Origin: Erysipelotrichaceae bacterium
GTDB lineage: Bacteria; Bacillota_I; Bacilli_A; Erysipelotrichales; Erysipelotrichaceae
Length of the DNA stretch: 64,000 bases
Direction of reading: 5' to 3'
NCBI GenBank assembly: GCA_017445225.1
Contig: JAFSUN010000003.1
Location: 1 to 64,000 of the forward strand
The stretch's first letter is position 1, and each line of letters begins with the position of its first letter. Made by a program: the position numbers and the translations under genes. Positions 24,202 to 31,799 of this stretch are shown piece after piece. The notes beneath the pieces are model-generated. The model saw only the letters and a program-made list of their open reading frames with translations, was not told where the DNA came from and did no database searches.

Positions 24202-24225
24202 CAAGTAACCTGCGCAGGTTACTTG
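24202..24225 (-). other. Perfect hairpin carrying a stop codon, just before a ribosome binding site
   Basis: CAAGTAACCTG and CAGGTTACTTG are perfect 11-base arms around CG. On the minus strand it contains the stop codon of the 24219-24722 gene, is followed by TTTT, and eight bases later by the GGAGGAG of the methyltransferase gene. It may be a partial terminator that tunes downstream expression. Confidence 0.65.
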
Positions 24226-24722
24226 TCATTGTAAATACGTATTCTTTCCAGCAGAACCATCCGGTAAAGAACGGTCCGCAGGATGTTATAGCCTGAGATG
24301 ATCAGGATCAGAATGGCAAAGCCGGTTCCGGCAAACAGATACATGATGACCGTCACGATGGCGGTCAGGATCACCATGATCACTGCCGAAATCTTCAGGC
24401 TGGCTGCCATGTCCTCATCATAGTCAGTATATAATTTCGGTCTCTTTCCCCTGTAAGGCTGCCACAGCAGCTGCCAGCGGTTGGAAATCTTCTTTACTGT
24501 CCAGTGCCTTCGGTCCAGTTCAGCCAGATAACCATCCGGAAGATATCCCCGGTAATCCATGTGATAGGCAATGGTCGCTCCCCTTTCCCTGCGGAAGGTG
24601 AAGCTGTAACCGTGACGGACATCTTCTAAGATCAGTCCTGCTTCCGCCTGCTGCTCAAGCCAGTTCTCCAGAGACTCCAGCATGAACATGTTCCAGTAAC
24701 GGAAACGGGTAATCTTTTCCAT
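24219..24722 (-). CDS. DUF2812-like membrane protein
   Basis: The first 115 residues resemble DUF2812 (LENWLEQQAEAGLILEDV, then alternating aromatic strands and HWTVKKISNRWQLLW); residues 118-155 form two membrane helices. DUF2812 proteins often accompany PadR regulators, but none is present here. It lies two bases after ftsZ on the same strand, which makes a link with division possible but unproven. Confidence 0.68.
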   Translation of the reverse strand: MEKITRFRYWNMFMLESLENWLEQQAEAGLILEDVRHGYSFTFRRERGATIAYHMDYRGYLPDGYLAELDRRHWTVKKISNRWQLLWQPYRGKRPKLYTDYDEDMAASLKISAVIMVILTAIVTVIMYLFAGTGFAILILIISGYNILRTVLYRMVLLERIRIYNDK

Positions 24723-24724
24723 GA

Positions 24725-25798
24725 TTAACGGCGTCTGTTGAAGAAGTCAGGTGATACGTCGCCGGTGTTGAACGGGGTATCAACACTCTGGGACTGAGAC
24801 TGTTCCTTCTTGGCCTGCGGCTGAGCTTTGATGGCTTCCTTGCCCGGCTCCGGTTCGTTCTCGAAACCGGTAGCGATGACGGTAACGATGATGGTATTGG
24901 TCAGGTTCTCGTTATAGGCTACGCCGAAGATGGCATCGATGTCGCCGCCGGCTGCGGTTCTGATGTAGTCAACTGCGGCCTGGGCATCGTTGATGGTCAG
25001 GTCATTGCCGCCGGTGATGTTGATGATGGCATTTCTGGCACCGGAGATGTCGGCTTCCAGCAACGGTGAATTGATGGCCTTGCGGGCGGATTCAACGGCT
25101 CTGTCGGCACCGTCGTCCATGCCGATACCGATCAGGGCAGTGCCCTGGTTGAGCATGACGCTCTTGATGTCGGCAAAGTCGAGGTTGATGATGGCCTGGA
25201 AGCTTACCAGGTCGGTAATGGTCTGAACTGCCTGACGGAGAATGTTGTCGGCTTCCTTGAAGGAATCTCTGAACGGGATGTCACCCAGGATCTCCTTGAC
25301 CTTGTTGTTGGGGATGACGATGATGGAGTCAACATGCTTGCGCAGTTCATCCAGTCCGTCGAGAGCCTGCATCATTCTTCTGCGGCCTTCAAAGGCGAAA
25401 GGCTTGGTTACGACACCGATGGTCAGTGCTCCGGCTTCCTTGGCACACTTGGCGATGAACGGTGCCGCACCGGTACCGGTTCCGCCGCCCATGCCGGCCG
25501 TGATGAAGACCATGTCGGTATCCTTCATGCATTCTCTGATCTCTGCTTCATTTTCCAGAACGGCCTGCTTGCCGATTTCCGGATTGCCGCCGCAGCCCAG
25601 GCCATGGGTAACGTTGGCACCCAGCAGGATCTTATTTTCGACCTTGGAGGTTCTGATTACCTGCAAGTCCGTATTGCAGACATAGAAATCAACACCGGCA
25701 ACACCGTCTTCCACCATCCGGTTGACCGCATTGCAGCCGGCTCCGCCAACGCCGAACACCTTGATTCTCGTAACATTGTTAAAAGTCAGTTCACTCAT
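24725..25798 (-). CDS. ftsZ: Cell division protein FtsZ
   Basis: Tubulin-like GTPase that forms the division ring. GTP-binding motifs GVGGAGCNAVNRM and GMGGGTGTGAAP and the T7 catalytic loop NLDFADIKSVM are intact. A Gln/Ser-rich linker (about residues 310-345) leads to a C-terminal peptide SPDFFNRRR, a short variant of the usual DIPxFLR-type FtsA/partner-binding tail. The ATG at 25798 is preferred, with GAGGTGG 6 bases upstream. It follows ftsA by 11 bases. Confidence 0.97.
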   Translation of the reverse strand: MSELTFNNVTRIKVFGVGGAGCNAVNRMVEDGVAGVDFYVCNTDLQVIRTSKVENKILLGANVTHGLGCGGNPEIGKQAVLENEAEIRECMKDTDMVFITAGMGGGTGTGAAPFIAKCAKEAGALTIGVVTKPFAFEGRRRMMQALDGLDELRKHVDSIIVIPNNKVKEILGDIPFRDSFKEADNILRQAVQTITDLVSFQAIINLDFADIKSVMLNQGTALIGIGMDDGADRAVESARKAINSPLLEADISGARNAIINITGGNDLTINDAQAAVDYIRTAAGGDIDAIFGVAYNENLTNTIIVTVIATGFENEPEPGKEAIKAQPQAKKEQSQSQSVDTPFNTGDVSPDFFNRRR

Positions 25799-25809
25799 AT
25801 ACTCCCACC

Positions 25810-27072
25810 TCAACTATTCTTCTGGTTTGTAAATAACATATTCTTCAAGCGAGCGGTGAACCCCTCTTCACTGACTTCGCTTTCCACTTTTTCGTTAATA
25901 TGCTTCTGGTATGCTTCCATGTTGACGCTGCAGGTATCATAGGCGTGGATCTCCTGCTGGTCGATGTAGGCATAGAACATGCCCAGGCAGACGGCCATCT
26001 TGGCGCTTCTGACACCCAGAGTCTCCGGATAATAGCACTTGACCTGCTTGCCGAATTTGCGGGCAAACAGCTTGTCGATGCCGGCAATGTCGGCACCGTC
26101 ACCGGCGACGATCACGGTTACGGCACTCAGATTCAGGATCGGTCCGCACATGTTCATGAAGTCATCAGCCAGGCTGTCAGCGGCATCCTTGACGGTTTCA
26201 AACAGCTGCCGGTCGGTAAAGCTGCGCTGCTCCTGATTGATCGACCAGACATGCATCGGCCGGTCATTGAAACTGGTCTTGTCCAGTTCGGCATACTTTA
26301 ACAGTAATCGGGTGCTGTGTCTTTCCGGCAGATTGAACTTCTCAACGATCGGCTTGGCCAGGGCTTCGTAACCGAGGTTTTCATTCTCGCTGGTAACGAT
26401 GCGGCCGTCATAGATCAGGGTGAAGAGGGTATGCTGCTTTTCCAGCTGGATCGCCAGCATGTAGGTCCTCATCGTCTGCTCAAACAGCGCGGCCTCCTTG
26501 GCTAAGGAGTAGTTGTCCAGATAGACATCGATGATCTTCAGTCCGGCGCTTTCGACAACACCGGCATAGTCATAGGTGATCATCTTATCACAGCACAGTA
26601 AGTCAACATCCGCTTCCAGTACATCGCACATTTCGCCGATCGGCATCCGTCTGTAGACGATGCCGTTAGCCCGGAAACTGGTTGAAGTAACATTTATGAT
26701 CTCCACGTCACTGCCGACATTAACGCTCAGAGCTCTCTGATAGATGTCCCTGATGTCATCAATGCTTACCCGGCGGTCACCGGATTCGATAACCTTGGAA
26801 AAAGTTCTGGTTTCCCTCTTGAAACGGTAGGAGGGAATCGCCAGCAACACGCTTTCGACCGGCACACCAAGATGTGCCGTGATATTATTAACTGCCTCTC
26901 TGATTGCACCGGCAACAGCTTTCTGATCAACGATGCGGATGCCGTCCATGCCCTTGCACGGAACGCATTCTCTTTTTAATATGTTAAGGCGAGTATTAAA
27001 AAACTCACCTACTACCAGGCGTACTTCGTTGCTTTCAATTTGCAAGGCAGCAAGAATCTGCTTCTCTGTCAT
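25810..27072 (-). CDS. ftsA: Cell division protein FtsA (divergent)
   Basis: Actin-like protein that tethers FtsZ to the membrane. The call rests on position before ftsZ, an actin-fold layout with VIVAGDGADIAGIDKL as the late phosphate motif, and a C-terminal amphipathic segment GFTARLKNMLFTNQ that fits the membrane-targeting helix. The N-terminal ATP motifs are weakly kept, so the protein is diverged from well-studied FtsA. Length 420 is normal. GGGAGG lies 6-7 bases upstream. Other division genes of the usual cluster are not adjacent. Confidence 0.88.
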   Translation of the reverse strand: MTEKQILAALQIESNEVRLVVGEFFNTRLNILKRECVPCKGMDGIRIVDQKAVAGAIREAVNNITAHLGVPVESVLLAIPSYRFKRETRTFSKVIESGDRRVSIDDIRDIYQRALSVNVGSDVEIINVTSTSFRANGIVYRRMPIGEMCDVLEADVDLLCCDKMITYDYAGVVESAGLKIIDVYLDNYSLAKEAALFEQTMRTYMLAIQLEKQHTLFTLIYDGRIVTSENENLGYEALAKPIVEKFNLPERHSTRLLLKYAELDKTSFNDRPMHVWSINQEQRSFTDRQLFETVKDAADSLADDFMNMCGPILNLSAVTVIVAGDGADIAGIDKLFARKFGKQVKCYYPETLGVRSAKMAVCLGMFYAYIDQQEIHAYDTCSVNMEAYQKHINEKVESEVSEEGFTARLKNMLFTNQKNS

Positions 27073-27098
27073 GATGCGCCTCCCGTAAATCTGATATT

Positions 27099-27107
27099 AT
27101 TTTACCA
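27099..27107 (-). promoter_or_regulatory. Extended -10 promoter element for ftsA-ftsZ
   Basis: The minus strand reads TGGTAAAAT, an extended -10 (TGn plus TAAAAT), 27 bases before the ftsA ATG. Confidence 0.5.
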
Positions 27108-27259
27108 TACTTATAACAGAATAGTAATTATAATATTACACTAAATTATCATCAGTTTTCAGGCTTTTTTCAACTCTGCTTTCATTGGCGTCAAAGGTAT
27201 AAAATCGGGTGTTTTTCGGCGGTTTTAAGTGTTATACTGATAAAAAAGAGGGGTGTCTT

Positions 27260-28441
27260 ATGAATAGAAAATCATTTTTCATTACACTGCTGGCAGCGCT
27301 GCTGGTCTTAGGCGGCTGCGGTTCATCCAACAATACCAACAATACTCCGGCCGAACCGGTCACGCCGGTTGAACCGTCAGAACCGTCGGAACCCGTCGAG
27401 CCGCCGAAGCCGCAGGAACCGGACATCTCCAACCTGAACGCGGTCATGTATGACGCCGACGATCTCAAGGTCGTACTGCTGGGCGCCGAATACGTCAAGG
27501 ACCGGATGGAATATCAGCTGAAACTGCACTTTGAAAAGAAAACCGAGGGAAAACTGACCCTTTTCCTGAAGAATCTTTCCCTTTCCGGCACTTCGATCTT
27601 CATGCCCTACGACACTCTGGGACTCTATAATGCCAGATACGAAAGCCCGGTGGAACTCACCGAAAGCACTGATGACACCATCTCCTTCATGCTGGCGGAA
27701 GAACGCCAGGCGGAAATGGGCCAGCCGGGACTGATCGAGGCCATTCTCCACTATGCGGTAAACGGCACCAACTACAACACCGTCAAGATCGCCGCGGAAG
27801 CCGGCATCAGCAAGCTGCCCGCCTGGCAGCCGGTCACGGTCAGCCAGTTTGACACCAAGTGGTATCAGAATCTCAACGAAATGAGCAATCCCAATGACTT
27901 CGGCGTCACGGTCACCATGCAGCTGAAGCCCCGGCTGGACGGCCACTATGTTCCGGACTTTTCCGGCAAGTACGTCGACAGCGGTTACAGCTGGGATATC
28001 GATCTGGGACCGCATGCTGAAAAGGTCATCGTCGGTCCGGTCGATTATTTCGTCACCAAGCTGGTAACGGAAGCCGGCAAGAGCGTAACCTGTGCCAAGC
28101 TGAACGGCTTTACCGGCTTTGACACCGAAGTGCTGATGGTGCAGAAGAGCCTGTACTCTAATGCGATGCTCGATCTCAAGGATGTCTCCTGGAAGATAAC
28201 CAAGCAGCCGGCCTCCGGCAAGAGAGGCAAGGTCACCGTGGAAGTCAGCTGGCCGGAAGAAAACAAGAAGCTATCCTTCTACTACAGTGCCATTGGCTTC
28301 AAGAACGGCGTCCCGGTCAGCCGGACGGATAACATGGCCCGGCTTGAGCACGGCAGCCAGGAAACCTTCAGCTTCGAAAATGACTCTTTCTACAAGTGCG
28401 ACAGCTGGGAACTGTACTGCTACAACTGCGTTGGTCGCTGA
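27260..28441 (+). CDS. Lipoprotein of unknown function with a proline-rich stalk
   Basis: The signal ends in a lipobox (LVLGGC, Cys at residue 17 of the mature call), then Asn/Ser linker and a Pro-Glu repeat stalk (residues about 32-62: EPVTPVEPSEPSEPVEPP). The remaining 330 residues are beta-rich and unrecognised. The ATG at 27260 has GAGGGG 7 bases upstream; an earlier start at 27209 would place a charged tail before the signal peptide. Probable location: outer face of the membrane. Confidence 0.75.
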   Translation: MNRKSFFITLLAALLVLGGCGSSNNTNNTPAEPVTPVEPSEPSEPVEPPKPQEPDISNLNAVMYDADDLKVVLLGAEYVKDRMEYQLKLHFEKKTEGKLTLFLKNLSLSGTSIFMPYDTLGLYNARYESPVELTESTDDTISFMLAEERQAEMGQPGLIEAILHYAVNGTNYNTVKIAAEAGISKLPAWQPVTVSQFDTKWYQNLNEMSNPNDFGVTVTMQLKPRLDGHYVPDFSGKYVDSGYSWDIDLGPHAEKVIVGPVDYFVTKLVTEAGKSVTCAKLNGFTGFDTEVLMVQKSLYSNAMLDLKDVSWKITKQPASGKRGKVTVEVSWPEENKKLSFYYSAIGFKNGVPVSRTDNMARLEHGSQETFSFENDSFYKCDSWELYCYNCVGR

Positions 28442-28450
28442 AAAATCTGA

Positions 28451-28476
28451 AAGTGCCGGTCGATCCGGCACTTTTT
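28451..28476 (+). terminator. Lipoprotein gene terminator
   Basis: AAGTGCCGG, loop TCGAT, CCGGCACTT, T-run. Confidence 0.87.
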
Positions 28477-28491
28477 CCTTGACGATTTATC

Positions 28492-28520
28492 TTGCAAAAA
28501 GCCTTTCCACATGATAAGAT
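28492..28520 (+). promoter_or_regulatory. Promoter of rpmB
   Basis: -35 TTGCAA (28492-28497), 17-bp spacer, -10 TAAGAT (28515-28520). Confidence 0.6.
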
Positions 28521-28562
28521 ATTCAAGCGTTATTGTAAAAAGATGTGAAAGGAGGTAACGGA

Positions 28563-28754
28563 ATGGCAAAAGTATGTGCAGTGACTGGAAGAGGTCAGGT
28601 ATCAGGAAACAAACGTTCCGACTCTCTGAGAGCTACCCGTCGTAAGTGGAATGTTAACCTGCAGAAGGTTAAGGTCGTTGTTGATGGCGAACTCAAGACC
28701 GTTAAGATGAGTACAAGAGCTCTTAAAACCTTAAAGGCTCAGGCATCAAAATAA
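28563..28754 (+). CDS. rpmB: Ribosomal protein L28
   Basis: Large-subunit protein, 63 residues, with the family start AKVCAVTGRGQVSGN and the RRKWNVNLQ block. The ATG at 28563 follows GAAAGGAGG by 6-7 bases; an earlier GTG at 28545 lies upstream of the ribosome binding site and is rejected. It has its own promoter and terminator. Confidence 0.96.
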   Translation: MAKVCAVTGRGQVSGNKRSDSLRATRRKWNVNLQKVKVVVDGELKTVKMSTRALKTLKAQASK

Positions 28755-28755
28755 G

Positions 28756-28777
28756 AAGTTAGGCAACTAACTTTTTT
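28756..28777 (+). terminator. rpmB terminator
   Basis: AAGTTAG-GCAA-CTAACTT followed by T's, directly after the stop codon. Confidence 0.88.
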
Positions 28778-28783
28778 CTTAGC

Positions 28784-29047
28784 ATGGAAAAGGTCGAATC
28801 CTTTAAGATGGTGATCCGTTATCTGAAGGACCGGGAGATCCTGATGACTGCCAGCCGGCAGGCCGTCTGGTTTGACAACGGCCAGATAACGATCAATTCA
28901 CCCAAAGCCCGCTATCATCTTTCCCTTGATGACTTCATCGCTCTTTACGAGAAGGAAACCTTCTATCTTTACAAACGGCAGGAAGAATCCCTCGATCCCC
29001 TCAAGGACGAGGAGTATTACCGCTGGAAGAACACCAACGCAAACTGA
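28784..29047 (+). CDS. Small hypothetical protein (87 aa)
   Basis: Unrecognised. The product is charged and soluble, with a short beta-rich core (ILMTASRQAVWFDNGQITINS) and a helical C-terminus rich in Glu, Lys and Tyr. It starts 6 bases after the rpmB terminator with no clear ribosome binding site, so expression may depend on read-through from rpmB. Its own terminator (29041-29064) supports a real gene. Confidence 0.55.
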   Translation: MEKVESFKMVIRYLKDREILMTASRQAVWFDNGQITINSPKARYHLSLDDFIALYEKETFYLYKRQEESLDPLKDEEYYRWKNTNAN

Positions 29048-29064
29048 GGCAACTCAGTTTTTTT
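29041..29064 (+). terminator. Terminator after the 87-aa gene
   Basis: AAACTGAG-GCAA-CTCAGTTT with a T-run; the stop codon TGA lies in the stem. Confidence 0.86.
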
Positions 29065-29076
29065 GTTTTTTAGCAG

Positions 29077-29098
29077 AAAAAAGAGCACTTGCGTGCTC
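29077..29098 (-). terminator. YhhN-family gene terminator
   Basis: On the minus strand GAGCAC-GCAA-GTGCTC then six T's, ten bases after the stop codon. Confidence 0.85.
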
Positions 29099-29107
29099 AG
29101 CTGTCTG

Positions 29108-29779
29108 TTATTTCAGTACCTGCAGGCTTAAGGCGATCAGGATCTGACCGAGATAGTACAGCGACAGATTGACGATCCTCAAGGAGAACTTCGATTCCCT
29201 GCCGAAGGTATTGAGGATCAGCACGATGTCGCTGATCAGAAACAGCAGGGAACCGACCATGAACATGGTGGTAAAGTTGCCGGGATCGGTCAGAATGTTG
29301 TTGAAGGCCACGCAGTTCAGAGCTACGATGGCGCCAATGTAAACCACGCCGAAGATCTTGAAGGCCAGCTTGGCGGTAATGCGCTTGAAGATCCAGTACA
29401 TCAGCAGCGCTGTCAGGATGGCAGCCAGGAAGATGATGACGAACTTGTTCTTCACCAGCGGGAAGACGGCCGTCAGATAGGCGATGTGCCCGCCCAGAAA
29501 GACCAGGATGCCGCCTAAGAAGATCAGCTGTCCGTACTTCGGGAACACATAGCGCAGATTCAGCAGCACGTCCGCCACACAGCCCAGCCCCAGACCCAGA
29601 ACAATCTTGGGAGCCAGGGGGCTTTCGGTCAGACCGGCTGACAGTAGGCCGACGATCACGAAGACCATCGAAGCGGCGCCCTTGAACGCGACGGCATAGA
29701 CATACTTCTTATCGTGCTCAAAATAGATGAATACCGCTGCCAGAAGCAGACTTAATGCGCAGAGAAACAAATACTTCAT
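29108..29779 (-). CDS. YhhN-family membrane protein (lysoplasmalogenase-like)
   Basis: About eight membrane helices in 223 residues. Family members cleave the vinyl-ether bond of lysoplasmalogens. Visible family positions are an Asp in CVADVLLNL (near residue 75), FLGGHIAYL and a late Asp in LISDIVLILN. Plasmalogens occur in anaerobic Firmicutes, which fits. The gene stands alone between a terminator and the rpe-linked lipoprotein. Confidence 0.75.
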   Translation of the reverse strand: MKYLFLCALSLLLAAVFIYFEHDKKYVYAVAFKGAASMVFVIVGLLSAGLTESPLAPKIVLGLGLGCVADVLLNLRYVFPKYGQLIFLGGILVFLGGHIAYLTAVFPLVKNKFVIIFLAAILTALLMYWIFKRITAKLAFKIFGVVYIGAIVALNCVAFNNILTDPGNFTTMFMVGSLLFLISDIVLILNTFGRESKFSLRIVNLSLYYLGQILIALSLQVLK

Positions 29780-29800
29780 AACTGATACCTCCCTACCCCA

Positions 29801-30289
29801 TTAACAGTCATCACAACCGGGGTTGTGTTCACTGACCATCTGTTCAAATGATTCGCTGTAGAGCTTTACCAGATCACCAGCGGTCTCACCGATGTAGAAA
29901 TTCAATATGGCTCCGTCCTTCACGAAGAAGACGGCGGGAGAAGCTATCTCACTCAGACCGGTATAACTGCCGATCTCGGCGATGATGTCCTTCTTCAGAC
30001 TGTCGCTTAAGTCCTTACTGTTGAGGTAGAAGATCATCATGCCGCTGTAGGCCTTGCTGGAAGCCGCCAGGGCCACGGCCTGATCCTTACCGGTCTTATT
30101 GTCGGAAATCAGCACGGCATGAGTACCGTGGGAGAGCTGGTAGACGACGTCGTCATTCTTCATGTAGGAGACCATCGGTCCCTCCACCCCATACTCTTCC
30201 TTAAAGCGCTCACTGTCGCTTTTTTTCTTTTCCTGGCAGCCTGCCAGCAGCAGCAACACCGCCAGAACGGCAATTAACAGTTTTTTCAT
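29801..30289 (-). CDS. Thioredoxin-fold-like lipoprotein with a C-terminal CxxC
   Basis: Lipoprotein signal with lipobox LLLLAGC. The following 140 residues fit a thioredoxin-like fold (VLISDNKTGKDQAVALAA at the place of the active-site helix; ASPAVFFVKDGAIL with the cis-Pro loop), but the CxxC expected after the first strand is missing. Instead the protein ends in GCDDC, a CxxC at the extreme C-terminus. It may be redox-active there or may bind a metal. Its ATG overlaps the rpe stop (ATGA), where other Firmicutes often have thiN. Confidence 0.65.
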   Translation of the reverse strand: MKKLLIAVLAVLLLLAGCQEKKKSDSERFKEEYGVEGPMVSYMKNDDVVYQLSHGTHAVLISDNKTGKDQAVALAASSKAYSGMMIFYLNSKDLSDSLKKDIIAEIGSYTGLSEIASPAVFFVKDGAILNFYIGETAGDLVKLYSESFEQMVSEHNPGCDDC

Positions 30290-30936
30290 AGCAGGCTCTT
30301 TACTCCGGCCGCAATGCCTTCCGGATACTTGAAGACGTAGCTGCCGGCGACCAATACGTCGCAATGGTGCTCAACGGCCAGCTTTCCGGTTTCCCCGTTA
30401 ATGCCGCCGTCGATCTCCAGCAGGTAATTCAGCTGATGTCTGGTACGGTATTCATGGAGCCAGTCCAGCTTGTCCAGGGCTTCCGGCATGAATTTCTGTC
30501 CGCCGAAACCCGGTTCCACGCTCATGACCAGGACCATGTCGACCTTGTCGAGAATGCTCTTGATCTCCCAGGGCTGGGTCTTGGGCTTGATGGAAACGCC
30601 GACCTTGAAGCCGTTTCTCCTGATCTTCTCGATGACCGGGATCAGGTTGTTGTCATCACAGGCTTCGTAATGGAACGTCAGCATGTAAACCTTCAGGCCG
30701 GCAAAGTAATCGACGACTTCCAGGGGATTGGAAACCATGATGTGAACGTCGATCGGCAGGTCGGTGTATTCCGAGATGGTCTTCATGATGGAAGGCCCGA
30801 AGGAAATGTTGGGGACAAAGTGGCCGTCCATTACGTCGTAGTGGATCCAGCCGGTCTGTGAATTATTCATGTCTTCAATGTCTTTTTTCAGGTCAGCGAA
30901 ATTGGCTGACAGAACGCTTGGGGCAATGATCGTCAT
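30286..30936 (-). CDS. rpe: Ribulose-phosphate 3-epimerase
   Basis: Pentose phosphate enzyme interconverting ribulose-5-P and xylulose-5-P. TIM-barrel motifs: IHYDVMDGHFVPNISFG (metal H and D), VMSVEPGFGGQKF, and EIDGGIN near residue 175. The ATG at 30936 has GGAG upstream and follows the rsgA stop by one base. 216 residues, normal. Confidence 0.96.
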   Translation of the reverse strand: MTIIAPSVLSANFADLKKDIEDMNNSQTGWIHYDVMDGHFVPNISFGPSIMKTISEYTDLPIDVHIMVSNPLEVVDYFAGLKVYMLTFHYEACDDNNLIPVIEKIRRNGFKVGVSIKPKTQPWEIKSILDKVDMVLVMSVEPGFGGQKFMPEALDKLDWLHEYRTRHQLNYLLEIDGGINGETGKLAVEHHCDVLVAGSYVFKYPEGIAAGVKSLL

Positions 30937-30937
30937 G

Positions 30938-31798
30938 TTACTCCCACTCCTTTCGTTTGTTGCATTCGGCAACTATCTGCTTATAGTCATTGTATCTGAT
31001 GGAGGAGATCCTTCCCTCTTCCACGCCCTTCTTGACGGCGCAGTCCGGTTCATTGATGTGCTTGCAGTTGAGGAAGCGGCATTGGCCGGCTTCTTCAAAA
31101 TCCTTAAGCCTTCTGGCCAGGGTCAGGGCGTCATGGCGGGAAAAGTCCAGCGATGAGAAACCCGGGGTATCGGCCAGCCAGCCGCCGGCAACCGGATACA
31201 GCTGCACGTGGCGGGTGGTATGCTTGCCTCGCCCTCTGGCCTTGGAGATCTCCTGGGTAGCGGCGTTATAGGCCGGATCCAGCCGGTTCAGCAAGGTGCT
31301 CTTGCCCACTCCGGACTGGCCGGTCAGCACGGTGATTTTTCCCTTCAGGCACTCTTCGACATCCTCGATCGAGATATCATGGCCGACGGGAATGACCTTG
31401 TAACCGCTCTTGCGGTAATCCTCAATGTACTTATATACCTCGTCATCCGCCCTTACCATGTCCATCTTGGTAATGACGATGACCGGTTCCACGTTTTCAT
31501 AACTGATCAGAAAGATCAGCTTGTCGACCAGGAAAGCCGAAAAGGCCGGTTCGACAGCCGACATCACGATCATGGCCTGATCGACATTGGCGATGGCCGG
31601 GCGGATCAGCCGGTTCTTTCTTTCCAGAACCCTCTGCATGGCCCAGACCCCGTCGATCAGCTCATACTCGACCATGTCGCCGACCAGCGGCTTTTCGTTG
31701 AGCCGCAGCTTGCCCATGGCTACCGCCTGAATGATGTCGCCGTTTTCTCCCAACAGCCCGTACTGATTGGAAACGATGCGGATGATCTGTCCCTTCAT
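30938..31798 (-). CDS. rsgA: Ribosome small-subunit GTPase RsgA
   Basis: GTPase for late 30S maturation. Permuted GTPase order: ITKMD (G4) before GQSGVGKSTLLN (G1, near residue 163) and DTPG (G3). N-terminal OB fold; C-terminal zinc site CRFLNCKHINEPDCAV. 286 residues. One base separates it from prkC, matching the usual prkC-rsgA-rpe order. Confidence 0.96.
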   Translation of the reverse strand: MKGQIIRIVSNQYGLLGENGDIIQAVAMGKLRLNEKPLVGDMVEYELIDGVWAMQRVLERKNRLIRPAIANVDQAMIVMSAVEPAFSAFLVDKLIFLISYENVEPVIVITKMDMVRADDEVYKYIEDYRKSGYKVIPVGHDISIEDVEECLKGKITVLTGQSGVGKSTLLNRLDPAYNAATQEISKARGRGKHTTRHVQLYPVAGGWLADTPGFSSLDFSRHDALTLARRLKDFEEAGQCRFLNCKHINEPDCAVKKGVEEGRISSIRYNDYKQIVAECNKRKEWE

Positions 31799-31799
31799 C

